In this document: in pieces, positions 25,164 to 34,182 of the stretch | Numbering within the stretch: the stretch's first letter is position 1 | Layout: each line of letters opens with the position of its first letter | Origin: Betaproteobacteria bacterium | GTDB taxonomy: Bacteria; Acidobacteriota; Terriglobia; Acidiferrales; UBA7541 | Length of the DNA stretch: 64,000 bases | NCBI GenBank assembly: GCA_903970165.1 | Contig: CAJCHZ010000078.1 | Location: 62,001 to 126,000, forward strand | Direction: 5' to 3' | Translations under genes and position numbers: made by a program | The notes under the pieces: generated by a model | What the model saw: the letters and a program-made list of their open reading frames with translations, nothing else | Told to the model about the DNA's origin: nothing | Databases searched by the model: none

Positions 25164-26983
25164 TGCTTGACCTCTGGCTTGCTCTCTTCAAAACCCGGCG
25201 GAGGCAAAATAGGTGGCCGGTCGTGCGAATGCTGGCGCTTCTGCACTTCCATCTCAGAGAAAAGCATCGCGGGAGCCACGGCCGAAACAGGCACCTGCCC
25301 GCTCTCCGCACCGCAGACGCCATTGAAAACATGCTGCTGATCACCGGTCATCAGAATGCGCGTCAATGCCGCAAGCGGCGTACCCACAATGTCCACGCCT
25401 CGCACAAGCTCGTCAGGCCGCCCATCTGCATAAACCTTGTAAACAATTACAGGCAGCACTTGAAAAGCTTGCGGCAGCGAGCGAGTTGTCAGTGTAAATC
25501 CACCCTGAATGTCGTCGAAGTACAAGCCATATGGCTTGTTTTGCCTTTTCACTTCATCGATCAATTTTTGCCGCATCTCCGCTTCTGGAACGCTCTGCGT
25601 CGATGTGACAATCAGGTTTCCCTGCCGACCGGTCGGCATCAACCCGGGCTGATTGCGCCCATGTCCGTTCGACTGGCTGAAGTCCTTAATCGGCATCCGC
25701 GACATCAAAAAGTTTTTCAGAATCCCGTCTTTGATAACCTCTACCCTGTGCGAGGGAACGCCTTCGCTATCGAAGTCGTAGGTGCCGGCAAGTTTCATCC
25801 CGCCCACTTCACGCAGCGTCGGATCGTCCGTAACGCTCAAAAATTTCGGCAGGACTTCCTGCCCGACTTTTTTCGTAAATGTCTGTCCCTCATCTTCATC
25901 GCGCTGCCTGTGCCCTTCGAGCCGGTGCCCAAGCACTTCGTGAAAAAAAACCGCCGCCGCACGCCCGCTCAAGAGTGCCGGTCCGTCATACGGTTCGGCC
26001 ACAGGCGCTGCTTTCAGGGCCTTCAAATCGTCTGCCATCTTCACGATCTTCGCGTTCAGCTCCGCCTCACTCGGCAATCCCGCCGCCGAAGGCGCCTGAA
26101 ACGTTTCCACGCGCAGCAATTCCATCCCGTCATCCGCGCGCGTTTGCGCTTCCATCACCATCCGCGTGCTCGCACTCGGTGTTTCAATCGCGCTGCCTTC
26201 GCTCGAAACCATCCGCGAGTTGGAATCCGAAACTTGCACGACGACATTCGCAAAATAAATGTCGGGGTATTTGCGGAATGCTCCGGACAATCGCCGCACT
26301 TCCGCTCCCCACGCCGCGCGATCAAATGCTGGCGGCGCAGTGGCGTTTACCAAATGTGTCTCTGAAACTTCCTTGGAAAAGTCCGGCGACTTATCCTCTT
26401 CTTCCGCGCGCACCGCCGTATTGGTCTTCACGTTCAAAAACGCCGGCGCTGCCCTCTTGTATTCACGGTCCGTCAATTCCCACAAAACGCGCGCAATGGC
26501 ATCCTGATCGTCGCCAACAGGCAGCGTTCCGGAAGTCATCCCGGTAGCTCTGCTCTGCCCGTGCGTGTTATCCAGTGCAGCCGATCCAACGCGCATGGTC
26601 ACATCGGCCTGCCGTCGCTCCAATGAAGCATCGGTCAGCAAACTTCCATAAGCGCCAACCAGGACGACCAGGTTCTGGTCATACACCGTATAGCTCATGA
26701 AGTATGGTGCCGAGTCGGTCTTGGCCAGGTCGGCAGTCGCCCTCGCAAGTTCCGCCTGCATCACTTTCATGACAGGATCCGCGCTGCCTTTGGGAGCAGG
26801 CTTGTCCGCGTCGGCAGCGGCCGTTGGAGTCGTAGTTTTCGTCGCGGCCTTATCAGTGGCTGCCGAAACCAATGGCAGCCACGCAAGCTGCGCGGCGAGC
26901 GCCCAGCAACCCGCAAATCGCAAAAATTGCTTCGCGCCGGCTTTCCATCCGCCGTGCGTTTCCATCCATCCAAAGCTTTTCAT
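25160..26983 (-). CDS. Exported TldD-family metalloprotease
   Basis: About 607 residues from the ATG at 26983 (MKSFGWMETHGG), chosen because GGGAG lies 10 bases upstream and a good signal peptide (to about residue 40) follows; the upstream open sequence is not protein-like. The zinc-protease motif HEVLGHRLEGH is intact (HExxxH). The C-terminal half has SVTDDPTLREVGG, GTYDFDSEGVPSHRVEVI and SQSNGHGRNQ, the TldD core. TldD degrades unfolded peptides in a heterodimer with TldE; here the partner gene overlaps by 4 bases downstream. It lies 235 bases from fmt. Confidence 0.88.
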   Translation of the reverse strand: MKSFGWMETHGGWKAGAKQFLRFAGCWALAAQLAWLPLVSAATDKAATKTTTPTAAADADKPAPKGSADPVMKVMQAELARATADLAKTDSAPYFMSYTVYDQNLVVLVGAYGSLLTDASLERRQADVTMRVGSAALDNTHGQSRATGMTSGTLPVGDDQDAIARVLWELTDREYKRAAPAFLNVKTNTAVRAEEEDKSPDFSKEVSETHLVNATAPPAFDRAAWGAEVRRLSGAFRKYPDIYFANVVVQVSDSNSRMVSSEGSAIETPSASTRMVMEAQTRADDGMELLRVETFQAPSAAGLPSEAELNAKIVKMADDLKALKAAPVAEPYDGPALLSGRAAAVFFHEVLGHRLEGHRQRDEDEGQTFTKKVGQEVLPKFLSVTDDPTLREVGGMKLAGTYDFDSEGVPSHRVEVIKDGILKNFLMSRMPIKDFSQSNGHGRNQPGLMPTGRQGNLIVTSTQSVPEAEMRQKLIDEVKRQNKPYGLYFDDIQGGFTLTTRSLPQAFQVLPVIVYKVYADGRPDELVRGVDIVGTPLAALTRILMTGDQQHVFNGVCGAESGQVPVSAVAPAMLFSEMEVQKRQHSHDRPPILPPPGFEESKPEVKQ

Positions 26984-27218
26984 GGAATGTGGTCTCCCAA
27001 TCCGGGCAAATCCAAAACCGATACGAGTCCAGGCCCAGCCAGAATCATATTTCGGGTGTGGGTCAATTTTCGAGTATGCCTGAGCGATGTGCGGCAAGCA
27101 AACCAGGTTTCGCCGGAATGTTCGAGGAAATACAAGTGGCGCCGGTACCGAACCCGCAAGCAGAAACCGCCCGCGCCCATCTAGTTTGACGGTGAGTAGG
27201 CGCAATAGGTTGTGCCGA

Positions 27219-28181
27219 TCACGGCCCGCCGAAATGTTCCTCGGTTTGTAGTCTTGCGCCGTTCGCGAATTCGGAGGCTGAAATCTGCTTACGCCCTTCG
27301 AGTTTGACGGCTCGCAGCCGCAAATTAGTCGAGCCGCCGCACCGGACAGAAATTTCGTTTCGGTGAAACAGCAACGTGCCGGGCGTAGGGCCAGGGATTG
27401 CGACCGCATTTATCTCAAGCAAGGCATCGGATGCTGGCTCGCCCCAAATATGACAAGTCTGCCCGCGGAAAGTGGTGTAAGCCCCAGGCCATGGAGCAAA
27501 CCCGCGAACCCGATTAAAAATTTCCTGCGCACTTCGCGTCCAATCAATCCGCCCGTCTTCTCGCTTCAGCATGGGCGCGCTCGAAGCTTGCGAGTGGTCC
27601 TGCGCCCGCGCAAGGATTGTCCCAGCGGACAAGCCGCGCAACGTCTCCGCCATAAGCGGAGCCCCAAGTTCTGACATCCGCGCAGCAAGTTCTGGTGCGG
27701 TCTCTGTCGCCCCGATTTCCATCTCTCTTTGCAGCAGCATCTCGCCGGTGTCCATTCCAGCGTCAATGCGCATGGTTGTGACGCCCGTTCTTGTCTCGCC
27801 GTTCACAATGGCCCAGTTAATGGGCGCGGCCCCGCGAAATTTCGGCAGCAGGGAAGCATGCAGATTGATCCACCCAAGTCTGGGTATAGGCAGAAGCCGC
27901 CCCGGAATAATCTGGCCGTAGGCAATAATGACGATGACATCCGGCGCCAGGCCTTCCAAAAGCGTTTGTGCTTCGGGCGCCCTTATTTTTTCCGGCTGAT
28001 GTACGGGAATCGCTGCGGCCAATGCAGTTTCCTTCACCGGCGAAAACGAAACTTCCTGCCCGCGCCCGCGCGGCCGGTCCGGCTGCGTGACGACCCCGAC
28101 AATTTGAAACTCCGCCTGGCCAAGAAGATGTTTCAGCGTGGGCACGGCGAATTGAGGAGTTCCGCAAAAGACTAAGCGCAT
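27219..28181 (-). CDS. fmt: Methionyl-tRNA formyltransferase
   Basis: Formylates Met-tRNAfMet with 10-formyl-tetrahydrofolate for initiation. The 320 residues start at MRLVFCGTPQFAVPTL (ATG 28181); a GTG eight codons upstream is possible but less family-like. The formyl-transferase catalytic region INLHASLLPKFRGAAPINWAI (Asn, His) and the Asp in RIDAGMDTGEMLL are intact, and the C-terminal beta-barrel domain is present. It follows def on the same strand with a 114-base gap, the classical def-fmt order. Confidence 0.95.
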   Translation of the reverse strand: MRLVFCGTPQFAVPTLKHLLGQAEFQIVGVVTQPDRPRGRGQEVSFSPVKETALAAAIPVHQPEKIRAPEAQTLLEGLAPDVIVIIAYGQIIPGRLLPIPRLGWINLHASLLPKFRGAAPINWAIVNGETRTGVTTMRIDAGMDTGEMLLQREMEIGATETAPELAARMSELGAPLMAETLRGLSAGTILARAQDHSQASSAPMLKREDGRIDWTRSAQEIFNRVRGFAPWPGAYTTFRGQTCHIWGEPASDALLEINAVAIPGPTPGTLLFHRNEISVRCGGSTNLRLRAVKLEGRKQISASEFANGARLQTEEHFGGP

Positions 28182-28295
28182 GAACGTAGACTTTCGTGGG
28201 GGCACAACATGTTTACCCTGAGTTTCGAAGGGTTTAACCCGAGCCGCGAAGGACCGTGCCCGCTGCTGTCTGGAATGTTCAGATGAATGTGGAAG

Positions 28296-28901
28296 TTACC
28301 ACTCGCCTTGCTTCTTCAATTTCTTAATCTTGCGCTTGATCAGATCCCGCTTCAACATGCTGAGGTGCTGCAGAAAAAGAACTCCATTCAAATGATCAAT
28401 CTCGTGGCAAAACGCGCGCGCCAGCAAATTTTCCCCGCGAATCTCAAATGTTTCGCCCTTTACGTTCTGCGCCCGCACGGTGACAAACTGCGGCCTCATC
28501 ACGTACCCCCGAAATCCCGGTATGGATAGGCATCCTTCCTCTTCGCGGACTTCTCCCTCGGCATGAATAATCTCCGGATTGGCAATCACAATCTTCGCCT
28601 CGGGGTTTTTCCCCACCGTAACGTCAATCACCGAGAGCCGCAGGCTCAAGCCAATCTGTGGCGCTGCCAATCCCACGCCCTGCGCCGCGTACATCGAAGC
28701 AAACATGTTTTCGGCAAGCTGCTCCAACTCGGCGTCAAACGTTTTCACCGTGGCAGTCGGCTTTTCGAGTATCGGATCCCCGTACTTCACGATCGGATAA
28801 ATCTTCCGCGCCGGCGCGGATGCAACTGCTTCCGCAGCAACTTCCGCCGAAGGCGAAGCCCCGCTCGCCACTACTTCAGAACTCGTCGATTTGTCTGGCA
28901 T
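28296..28901 (-). CDS. def: Peptide deformylase
   Basis: Removes the N-formyl group from new proteins. All three metal/catalytic motifs are visible: GVGLAAPQIG (about residue 76), EGCLSIPG (about 123) and HEIDHLNG (about 166). The 201 residues include an Ala/Ser-rich N-terminal extension of about 30 residues not seen in short deformylases. The start codon lies inside the end of aroC (26-base overlap), implying coupled translation. It is in the aroC-def-fmt unit. Confidence 0.95.
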   Translation of the reverse strand: MPDKSTSSEVVASGASPSAEVAAEAVASAPARKIYPIVKYGDPILEKPTATVKTFDAELEQLAENMFASMYAAQGVGLAAPQIGLSLRLSVIDVTVGKNPEAKIVIANPEIIHAEGEVREEEGCLSIPGFRGYVMRPQFVTVRAQNVKGETFEIRGENLLARAFCHEIDHLNGVLFLQHLSMLKRDLIKRKIKKLKKQGEW

Positions 28902-30048
28902 AGTTGTCGAAATTCCGCCGCATTTCTACAAGCGAATCTCCCCCAAATTTTTGCAGAAAAGCATCCGCTAACACAAGGGCCACCATCGCTTCGCCGGCAA
29001 CCGCCCCCGCTGGCACCACGCACCAGTCGGAACGCTCGTAGGCTGCCTGAACGGGCTGTTTGGTAACCATGTCCGCGGTATGGAGCGCCTGCCGCAGTGT
29101 CGAAATAGGTTTTAGATACCCTCGTATAACCACGTCTTCACCGTTAGTGATCCCGCCCTCAAGCCCTCCGGCCCGGTTTGTCGTCCGGCGAAAACGCCGC
29201 GCCGGTTTCTCGTAAAAAATTTCATCCTGCACTTCGCTGCCGTAAGAGCCCGCTGCCGTAACGCCGGCCCCAATCTCAACGGCTTTCACCGCCTGCACGC
29301 TCATCAACGCCTGCGCAATCCGCCCATCCAGTTTTTCGTCCCATTGCGCGTGGCTTCCCAGCCCTACGGGCACCTTGTGCGCGACAATTTCGAAAATCCC
29401 GCCAACCGTGTCGCCGGCCTTTAACGCCTTGTCCACTTCCGCCTTCATCTTTTCCTGCGTGGTCGCATCCACGCACCGCAAAGGCGATTCCAGGTCGCCG
29501 CTCACTGCCTGAATCTCCTCCCAGGCCGCCGCGCGCTCCAGGCGCACATGCCCGACCTGAATCGTGTGGCTGGCAATCTCCGTTCCCAATTCCCGGAGCA
29601 GCAGCTTCGCAAACGCCCCGGCCGCCACGCGCGCCGCTGTCTCTCTTGCGGAAGCCCTTTCCAACACATACCGCGCATCATGAAAATCGAATTTCTGCGA
29701 GCCCGCAAGGTCTGCATGACCAGGCCGCGGCGCAACCAGCTTTTTCTCCTGCCCCGCCGAATCCGCCGTAGCCTCGACAGGCAGAATCTTCTCCCAATTG
29801 GCCCAGTCGCGATTCTCAATCCGCAGTGCAATGGGCGCACCGATTGTCTTCCCATGCCTCACGCCCGCGAAAATCTCTGCGTGATCTTTCTCAATCTTCT
29901 GTCGCCCGCCGCGCCCATAACCAAGCTGCCGCCGGTGCAGCTCATGATTAATGAACTTGAGATCCACAGGAAGCGAAGCGGGCAGCCCCGAAACAAACGC
30001 CAGCAACGCCTGTCCGTGCGATTCACCCGCGGTGTAAAACTTCAGCAT
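28876..30048 (-). CDS. aroC: Chorismate synthase
   Basis: Last step of the shikimate pathway, EPSP to chorismate, FMN-dependent. The start at 30048 gives MLKFYTAGESHGQALLAFVSG, the standard N-terminus (GESHG), and GAGGG lies 10 bases upstream. RGGRQKIEKDHAEIFAGVRHGKT and GSHAQWDEKLDGRIAQALMS are family hallmarks, and the C-terminal RSDWCVVPAGAVAGEAMVA matches. It is first in the aroC-def-fmt cluster and diverges from mlaE across a 273-base gap where I recognise no feature. Confidence 0.95.
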   Translation of the reverse strand: MLKFYTAGESHGQALLAFVSGLPASLPVDLKFINHELHRRQLGYGRGGRQKIEKDHAEIFAGVRHGKTIGAPIALRIENRDWANWEKILPVEATADSAGQEKKLVAPRPGHADLAGSQKFDFHDARYVLERASARETAARVAAGAFAKLLLRELGTEIASHTIQVGHVRLERAAAWEEIQAVSGDLESPLRCVDATTQEKMKAEVDKALKAGDTVGGIFEIVAHKVPVGLGSHAQWDEKLDGRIAQALMSVQAVKAVEIGAGVTAAGSYGSEVQDEIFYEKPARRFRRTTNRAGGLEGGITNGEDVVIRGYLKPISTLRQALHTADMVTKQPVQAAYERSDWCVVPAGAVAGEAMVALVLADAFLQKFGGDSLVEMRRNFDNYARQIDEF

Positions 30049-30321
30049 CTGCGCAAACACCCTCACCTAAAATAATCCACATGGATGGAAGCAAGCAGTG
30101 TATCTGCCGCTGCGCCTTGCGTCCAGCCACCACAAAGTAGCGCTGTTCTCGTGCGGAGTGCGGAAGCCTTGCTCCCGATTTTCGAGATAAGCGGCCGGGC
30201 AGACCGCCACACTTTGCGGACTGTTTACTTGACGCGCTTTGGCCGCACAGTTACGCTTTCGACCCAGCAGTTGTGCCGCTGAGATTCAATCAGATAGTTA
30301 ACGATTCAGCTGACGATACAG

Positions 30322-31170
30322 GTGCTCGTGGCAGACACGCCTCTACAGGTCACAGGCAGCGAAGAAAAGACGGAGGACCAGCTAACCGTCACGAACGTGG
30401 TCGTAGGCGCCTTGAAACGCGCCGTGGCCGACGTTCAGGATTACTCCATCATGGTCGGACGCGGCCTGGCCAGCATTTTCACTGGCCCCCACTACGTCCA
30501 GGATATTCTGCAGCAGATGGACAGCATCGGCGCAGGCTCGCTTCCCATCATTTTGCTCTCCGGATTTTTCATTGGCGCCGTCATGGTCCTCCAGACCGGC
30601 TCGCAATTCACGCGCTTCGGACAAAGTTCGCTGACCGGCGACGTCGTGGCCATTGCTCTGGTGCGCGAACTGGGACCTTCACTCACCGGATTATTAGTCA
30701 CCGGTCGCTGCACCACCGGTATTGCTTCCGAGCTTGGCTCCATGCTTGTAACCGAGCAAGTGGACGCCATGCGCGCCATGGGAACGGATCCGATTCACAA
30801 GCTGGTCGCGCCGCGCATTATCGCCACGCTTCTGACGCTTCCCTTGCTCACGGCCATGACGGATTTCAGTGGTCTGGTTGGCGGCTGCGTGGCTTCCATC
30901 TTTTCGTTGCGTCTCGGCGTGGTTGAATTCTGGCGCCGCGCCATTGACGCCCTCGATTTTGCCGATCTGATGCAAGGCTTCACCAAGCCGATGTTTTTCG
31001 CCGTAATTCTCGCCACCGTCGGTTGTTACCGGGGACTGACCGTACGCGGCGGTACTCAGGGCGTGGGCCGGGCCACCACGCAAGCTGCGGTCATCTCTTC
31101 CGTGATGATCATCGTCGCTGACGCTTTTCTCACCAAAGTGGCGTTGTACCTCGGCGGCAAACTCTTTTAA
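30322..31170 (+). CDS. mlaE: MlaE-family lipid ABC transporter permease
   Basis: Inner-membrane permease of the MCE/Mla phospholipid transport system. About 282 residues with five to six hydrophobic segments (about residues 70-95, 110-130, 165-190, 215-235, 250-275). The conserved MlaE motif RELGPSLTGLLVTGR..SELGSMLVTEQVDAMRAMG is complete. The start is a GTG without a strong Shine-Dalgarno; a second GTG two codons later is equally plausible. It leads an mlaE-mlaF-mlaD set; no mlaB or mlaC is next to it. Confidence 0.92.
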   Translation: MLVADTPLQVTGSEEKTEDQLTVTNVVVGALKRAVADVQDYSIMVGRGLASIFTGPHYVQDILQQMDSIGAGSLPIILLSGFFIGAVMVLQTGSQFTRFGQSSLTGDVVAIALVRELGPSLTGLLVTGRCTTGIASELGSMLVTEQVDAMRAMGTDPIHKLVAPRIIATLLTLPLLTAMTDFSGLVGGCVASIFSLRLGVVEFWRRAIDALDFADLMQGFTKPMFFAVILATVGCYRGLTVRGGTQGVGRATTQAAVISSVMIIVADAFLTKVALYLGGKLF

Positions 31171-31276
31171 GTCTCGCTGCCCCGACCTTCCCGGCCCTGA
31201 GCTGGTCGATGTTCCTGCCCGCGCTGCGCCGCAAATCCCGCTATAATGGCCATCGCACCCGACGACCAGCCACACG

Positions 31277-32110
31277 ATGAGCAGCCCCACCACATCGAGT
31301 CCCGGCACCAATCCCGTAATCCAGTTTCAGAACGTTCGCATCGGCTTTGAAGAAGGCGACATTCTGCGCGGCGTGTCCTTTCGCCTTGAGGAGCGCGAGA
31401 CGCTCGTTCTCTTGGGCGAAACCGGCGTCGGCAAAACTCTTTCCCTCAAGCTGGCGGCAGGCTTGCTGCGTCCATCCGCCGGGTCAGTTCAGGTGCTGGG
31501 AAAAGAAGTGTCCACTATGCGGGAGAAGGATCTGCTCGATTTTCGCCGCCATGTCGGCTTTGTTTTTCAGGAAAGTGCGCTTTTTGACTCCATGACCGTT
31601 GGCGACAACGTCGCCTACCGTCTGTTGGAGGATCGTGTCGCCGACGATCAGATTGAACCCCGCGTGCGCGAAGCGCTCCGTTTCGTCGAATTGGAACACA
31701 CCATGGACCTCGTTCCTTCCGAACTGTCCGGCGGCATGCGGCGGCGCGTTTCGATTGCGCGGGCATTGATCAATCAACCGCCTATCGTGTTGTATGATTC
31801 GCCCACAGCCGGACTCGATCCGGTGACGTCGCAGACGATCATCACGTTGATTCTGCGCCTGCGAGATGTCTATGGCGTCACCGCGCTGCTCGCGACGCAA
31901 CGCCTTCAGGACGGATTCGCACTGGCGAATTTTCGTTTTGATCCGGCGACGAACCGTGTTTTGCACAGCCCTTCTAATGGCGACACGGCCGGAGCAAAGA
32001 TGGCTGCGACGCGTTTTCTTGTTTTGCGCGATGGCGGAGTTTATTTCGAAGGCGGACAAGCAGAGCTTGCCGCGACGAAAGATGATTATCTGAAGCGGTT
32101 TCTCGTCTGA
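31277..32110 (+). CDS. mlaF: MlaF-family ABC transporter ATP-binding protein
   Basis: ATPase powering the Mla lipid transporter. Walker A is LGETGVGKTLSLKL (about residue 52; G-E-T-G-V-G-K-T), the Q-loop is VFQESALFDSMT, the signature is ELSGGMRRRVSIARAL (the LSGGM form typical of MlaF), and Walker B is IVLYDSPTAGLDP, in which the catalytic position after the Asp is Ser, not Glu. The C-terminal extension of about 40 residues is also MlaF-like. It lies 106 bases after mlaE and about 100 bases before mlaD. Confidence 0.92.
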   Translation: MSSPTTSSPGTNPVIQFQNVRIGFEEGDILRGVSFRLEERETLVLLGETGVGKTLSLKLAAGLLRPSAGSVQVLGKEVSTMREKDLLDFRRHVGFVFQESALFDSMTVGDNVAYRLLEDRVADDQIEPRVREALRFVELEHTMDLVPSELSGGMRRRVSIARALINQPPIVLYDSPTAGLDPVTSQTIITLILRLRDVYGVTALLATQRLQDGFALANFRFDPATNRVLHSPSNGDTAGAKMAATRFLVLRDGGVYFEGGQAELAATKDDYLKRFLV

Positions 32111-32150
32111 GGTTAAGACATCCGTCTGAGGTTAAGACATCCGTCTGAGG
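32105..32150 (+). repeat. 19-bp tandem direct repeat at the mlaF stop
   Basis: The unit GTCTGAGGTTAAGACATCC occurs at 32105-32123 and 32124-32142, followed by a partial copy GTCTGAGG (32143-32150). The first copy contains the mlaF stop codon TGA. Each unit holds the short self-complementary words GTCT..AGAC. It may be a simple slippage duplication or a small regulatory or 3'-end element in the mlaF-mlaD gap. Confidence 0.8.
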
Positions 32151-32212
32151 CTGCAGTAATTCTTGTGAAGTTGTAACACTTCTTCGGCAGGAAAAAAGGG
32201 AGGGAATGAAAA

Positions 32213-33298
32213 ATGGCGCAGCGCAAACAACTTACGTGGACGGAACTGCGCGTAGGACTCTTCGTCCTCGTCGGTCTTTCGGTTATTGCCACGGGTATTT
32301 TCTGGGTCACTGGCGCTGGCTCGATTGGACCGAAATACCGGCTGATTACCTACTTGCCTGACGTATCCGGTCTCTCCAACGGCGCTCCCGTGCGCTTGGA
32401 CGGTGTCGAAATCGGGAATGTGGAAACCATCAAGATCGCGCCGCGCACCGGAAACCTGGCTCAGGATAAAGTCAGGAACATCCAAGTAATTATGCGGGTG
32501 GGTCAGAAGTATCAGGAGTACATCCTGACCGATTCCGTCGTGACCCTGGTGACGGAAGGCTTGCTTGGCAACGAATATGTCGAGGTAACTCGCGGATTTA
32601 CCGGAACCGTGCTCAAGGACGGCGAGGAAGTGCACGGTTCGGGAGGGCTCGCGCTCAAAGAAGTGATGGCACGCGGCGCGGACACCCTGCAGAATCTGCA
32701 ATCCCTTTCTGACTCCGTGCAGGAGATGATTAACGGCGTGAAAGAAGGCAAAGGGACGCTCGGCAAACTCATAACCAACGAAGAAGCGTACAACCATCTG
32801 AACAGCATTCTTGCCAAGGGCGACACCATGCTGGCTAATATCCAAGCGGGTCAGGGAACCATTGGGAAGCTGGTGGCGACGGACGAGATGTACGCCAAGG
32901 TGGATAAAGGGCTGGATAACGTGAATGTGATTTTGGCCGACGTCCGCGCGCAAAAAGGGACCATGGGCAAACTCCTTTACGATTCCACTCTATACGATCA
33001 GGCCAAAGAAGCCATTACCAATGGCAATGCCCTCATCGGCGATGTGCGTGCCGGAAAGGGCTCCCTCGGCAAATTCGCAACCGACGATGCGGTCTACAAT
33101 AACCTCAAGGCCACCAGCGAGAATGTAGCGAACGCCACCGCAAAACTGAATGACAATACGACGACCGTAGGCAAGCTTTTCTCCGATCCCAAACTTTACG
33201 ACAGCCTCAGCGGTTTGACCGGAGACATGCGTTTGCTCATTGGCGAGTTCCGGCAGAACCCAAAGAAGTTTTTGCATATTAAAGTCACGATTTTTTGA
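32213..33298 (+). CDS. mlaD: MlaD-family MCE-domain protein
   Basis: A 361-residue membrane-anchored substrate-binding component. An N-terminal helix (about residues 15-36) is followed by the MCE domain (about 40-120: YLPDVSGLSNGAPVRLDGVEIGNVETI ... LVTEGLLGNEYVEVTRG). The C-terminal two thirds are long helical repeats containing four copies of a G-[TS]-[LIM]-G-K-[LF] word (GTLGKL, GTIGKL, GTMGKL, GSLGKF), as expected for the MlaD/Mce alpha-helical tail that forms a periplasmic tube. It is third in mlaEFD. A ribosome site (GGGAGGG) lies 12 bases upstream. Confidence 0.92.
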   Translation: MAQRKQLTWTELRVGLFVLVGLSVIATGIFWVTGAGSIGPKYRLITYLPDVSGLSNGAPVRLDGVEIGNVETIKIAPRTGNLAQDKVRNIQVIMRVGQKYQEYILTDSVVTLVTEGLLGNEYVEVTRGFTGTVLKDGEEVHGSGGLALKEVMARGADTLQNLQSLSDSVQEMINGVKEGKGTLGKLITNEEAYNHLNSILAKGDTMLANIQAGQGTIGKLVATDEMYAKVDKGLDNVNVILADVRAQKGTMGKLLYDSTLYDQAKEAITNGNALIGDVRAGKGSLGKFATDDAVYNNLKATSENVANATAKLNDNTTTVGKLFSDPKLYDSLSGLTGDMRLLIGEFRQNPKKFLHIKVTIF

Positions 33299-33418
33299 CA
33301 CGATTTTTCGTAAGAAATTTGCCGCGCGCTTTGCGACGCAACGTCTGGTGTGCTGTAATGAGTTTGTAACAAAACGTGTTTACGCTAGGTTGCCAGGCCG
33401 CTGCTCTCAAAGAACTTA

Positions 33419-34180
33419 ATGGAAAATCAGGACACCTCACAAAAACAGCCGCGCGTTGAGCCCGGCAAATCCACGCTTCCGCAGCCCGGTAAGCCGGTGC
33501 CGAGCCGTGCCTACCCCGGTGCGCTGATCGTTGTCGAAGGCACGGATGGTTCGGGTAAGAGTACGCAACTTTATTTGTTGAAACGCTGGCTCGAAATTGG
33601 CGGCTACCGTCTTCACTTCACGGAGTGGAATTCGTCTCCGCTCGTGAAATCCGCTACGCGGCGCGGGAAGCAGCGGCGCTTGCTTACGCCGACAACGTTT
33701 TCGCTATTGCACGCGGCGGATTTTGCAGACCGCTGCGAACGCCAGATCATGCCGCTGCTGCAAGGCGATTATCTCGTTTTAGCCGACCGCTACATTTACA
33801 CCGCATTTGCGCGCGACGCCGCACGCGGCTGCCCTTCGCGCTGGCTGCGAAATCTCTATCGCTTCGCGCCGGTGCCGGATATCACGTTTTACTTCCGCGC
33901 TCCGCTGGATGTTGCCGTGAATCGCATCCTCAGTGGCCGCCCGAAACTCAAATATTACGAAGCGGGAATGGATCTCGCCCTTTCCTATGACCGCTCCGAA
34001 AGTTTTCGGCTGTTCCAGGCGCGCATCCTCGAAGAGTACGACCACATGGTGGACTCGGATAATTTCGTCGTCCTCGATGGCACGCTGCCGGTAAACAAAT
34101 TGCAGAAGCAGATGCGGGATATTGTTGCCTCCAAAATTGATTTGAAGCGCTTTGCACCTGGCGTGCAGGCTCCGGAGTAG
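33419..34180 (+). CDS. Thymidylate-kinase-like P-loop kinase, paralog 1
   Basis: 253 residues. A 35-residue basic/Pro-rich leader is followed by the TMK-like fold: P-loop VEGTDGSGKSTQ (about residue 41), the DRY motif in LADRYIYTAFARDAA, and a C-terminal helix region. It shares with paralog 2 the unusual motif EAGMDLALSYD (about residue 180), which I do not recognise from canonical thymidylate kinases. The usual TMK REP motif is replaced by a TEWNSSP stretch. It is followed with a 2-base gap by paralog 2 and then by ppx, so it could phosphorylate a nucleotide in polyphosphate metabolism; dTMP kinase activity is only the default guess. Confidence 0.8.
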   Translation: MENQDTSQKQPRVEPGKSTLPQPGKPVPSRAYPGALIVVEGTDGSGKSTQLYLLKRWLEIGGYRLHFTEWNSSPLVKSATRRGKQRRLLTPTTFSLLHAADFADRCERQIMPLLQGDYLVLADRYIYTAFARDAARGCPSRWLRNLYRFAPVPDITFYFRAPLDVAVNRILSGRPKLKYYEAGMDLALSYDRSESFRLFQARILEEYDHMVDSDNFVVLDGTLPVNKLQKQMRDIVASKIDLKRFAPGVQAPE

Positions 34181-34182
34181 GC

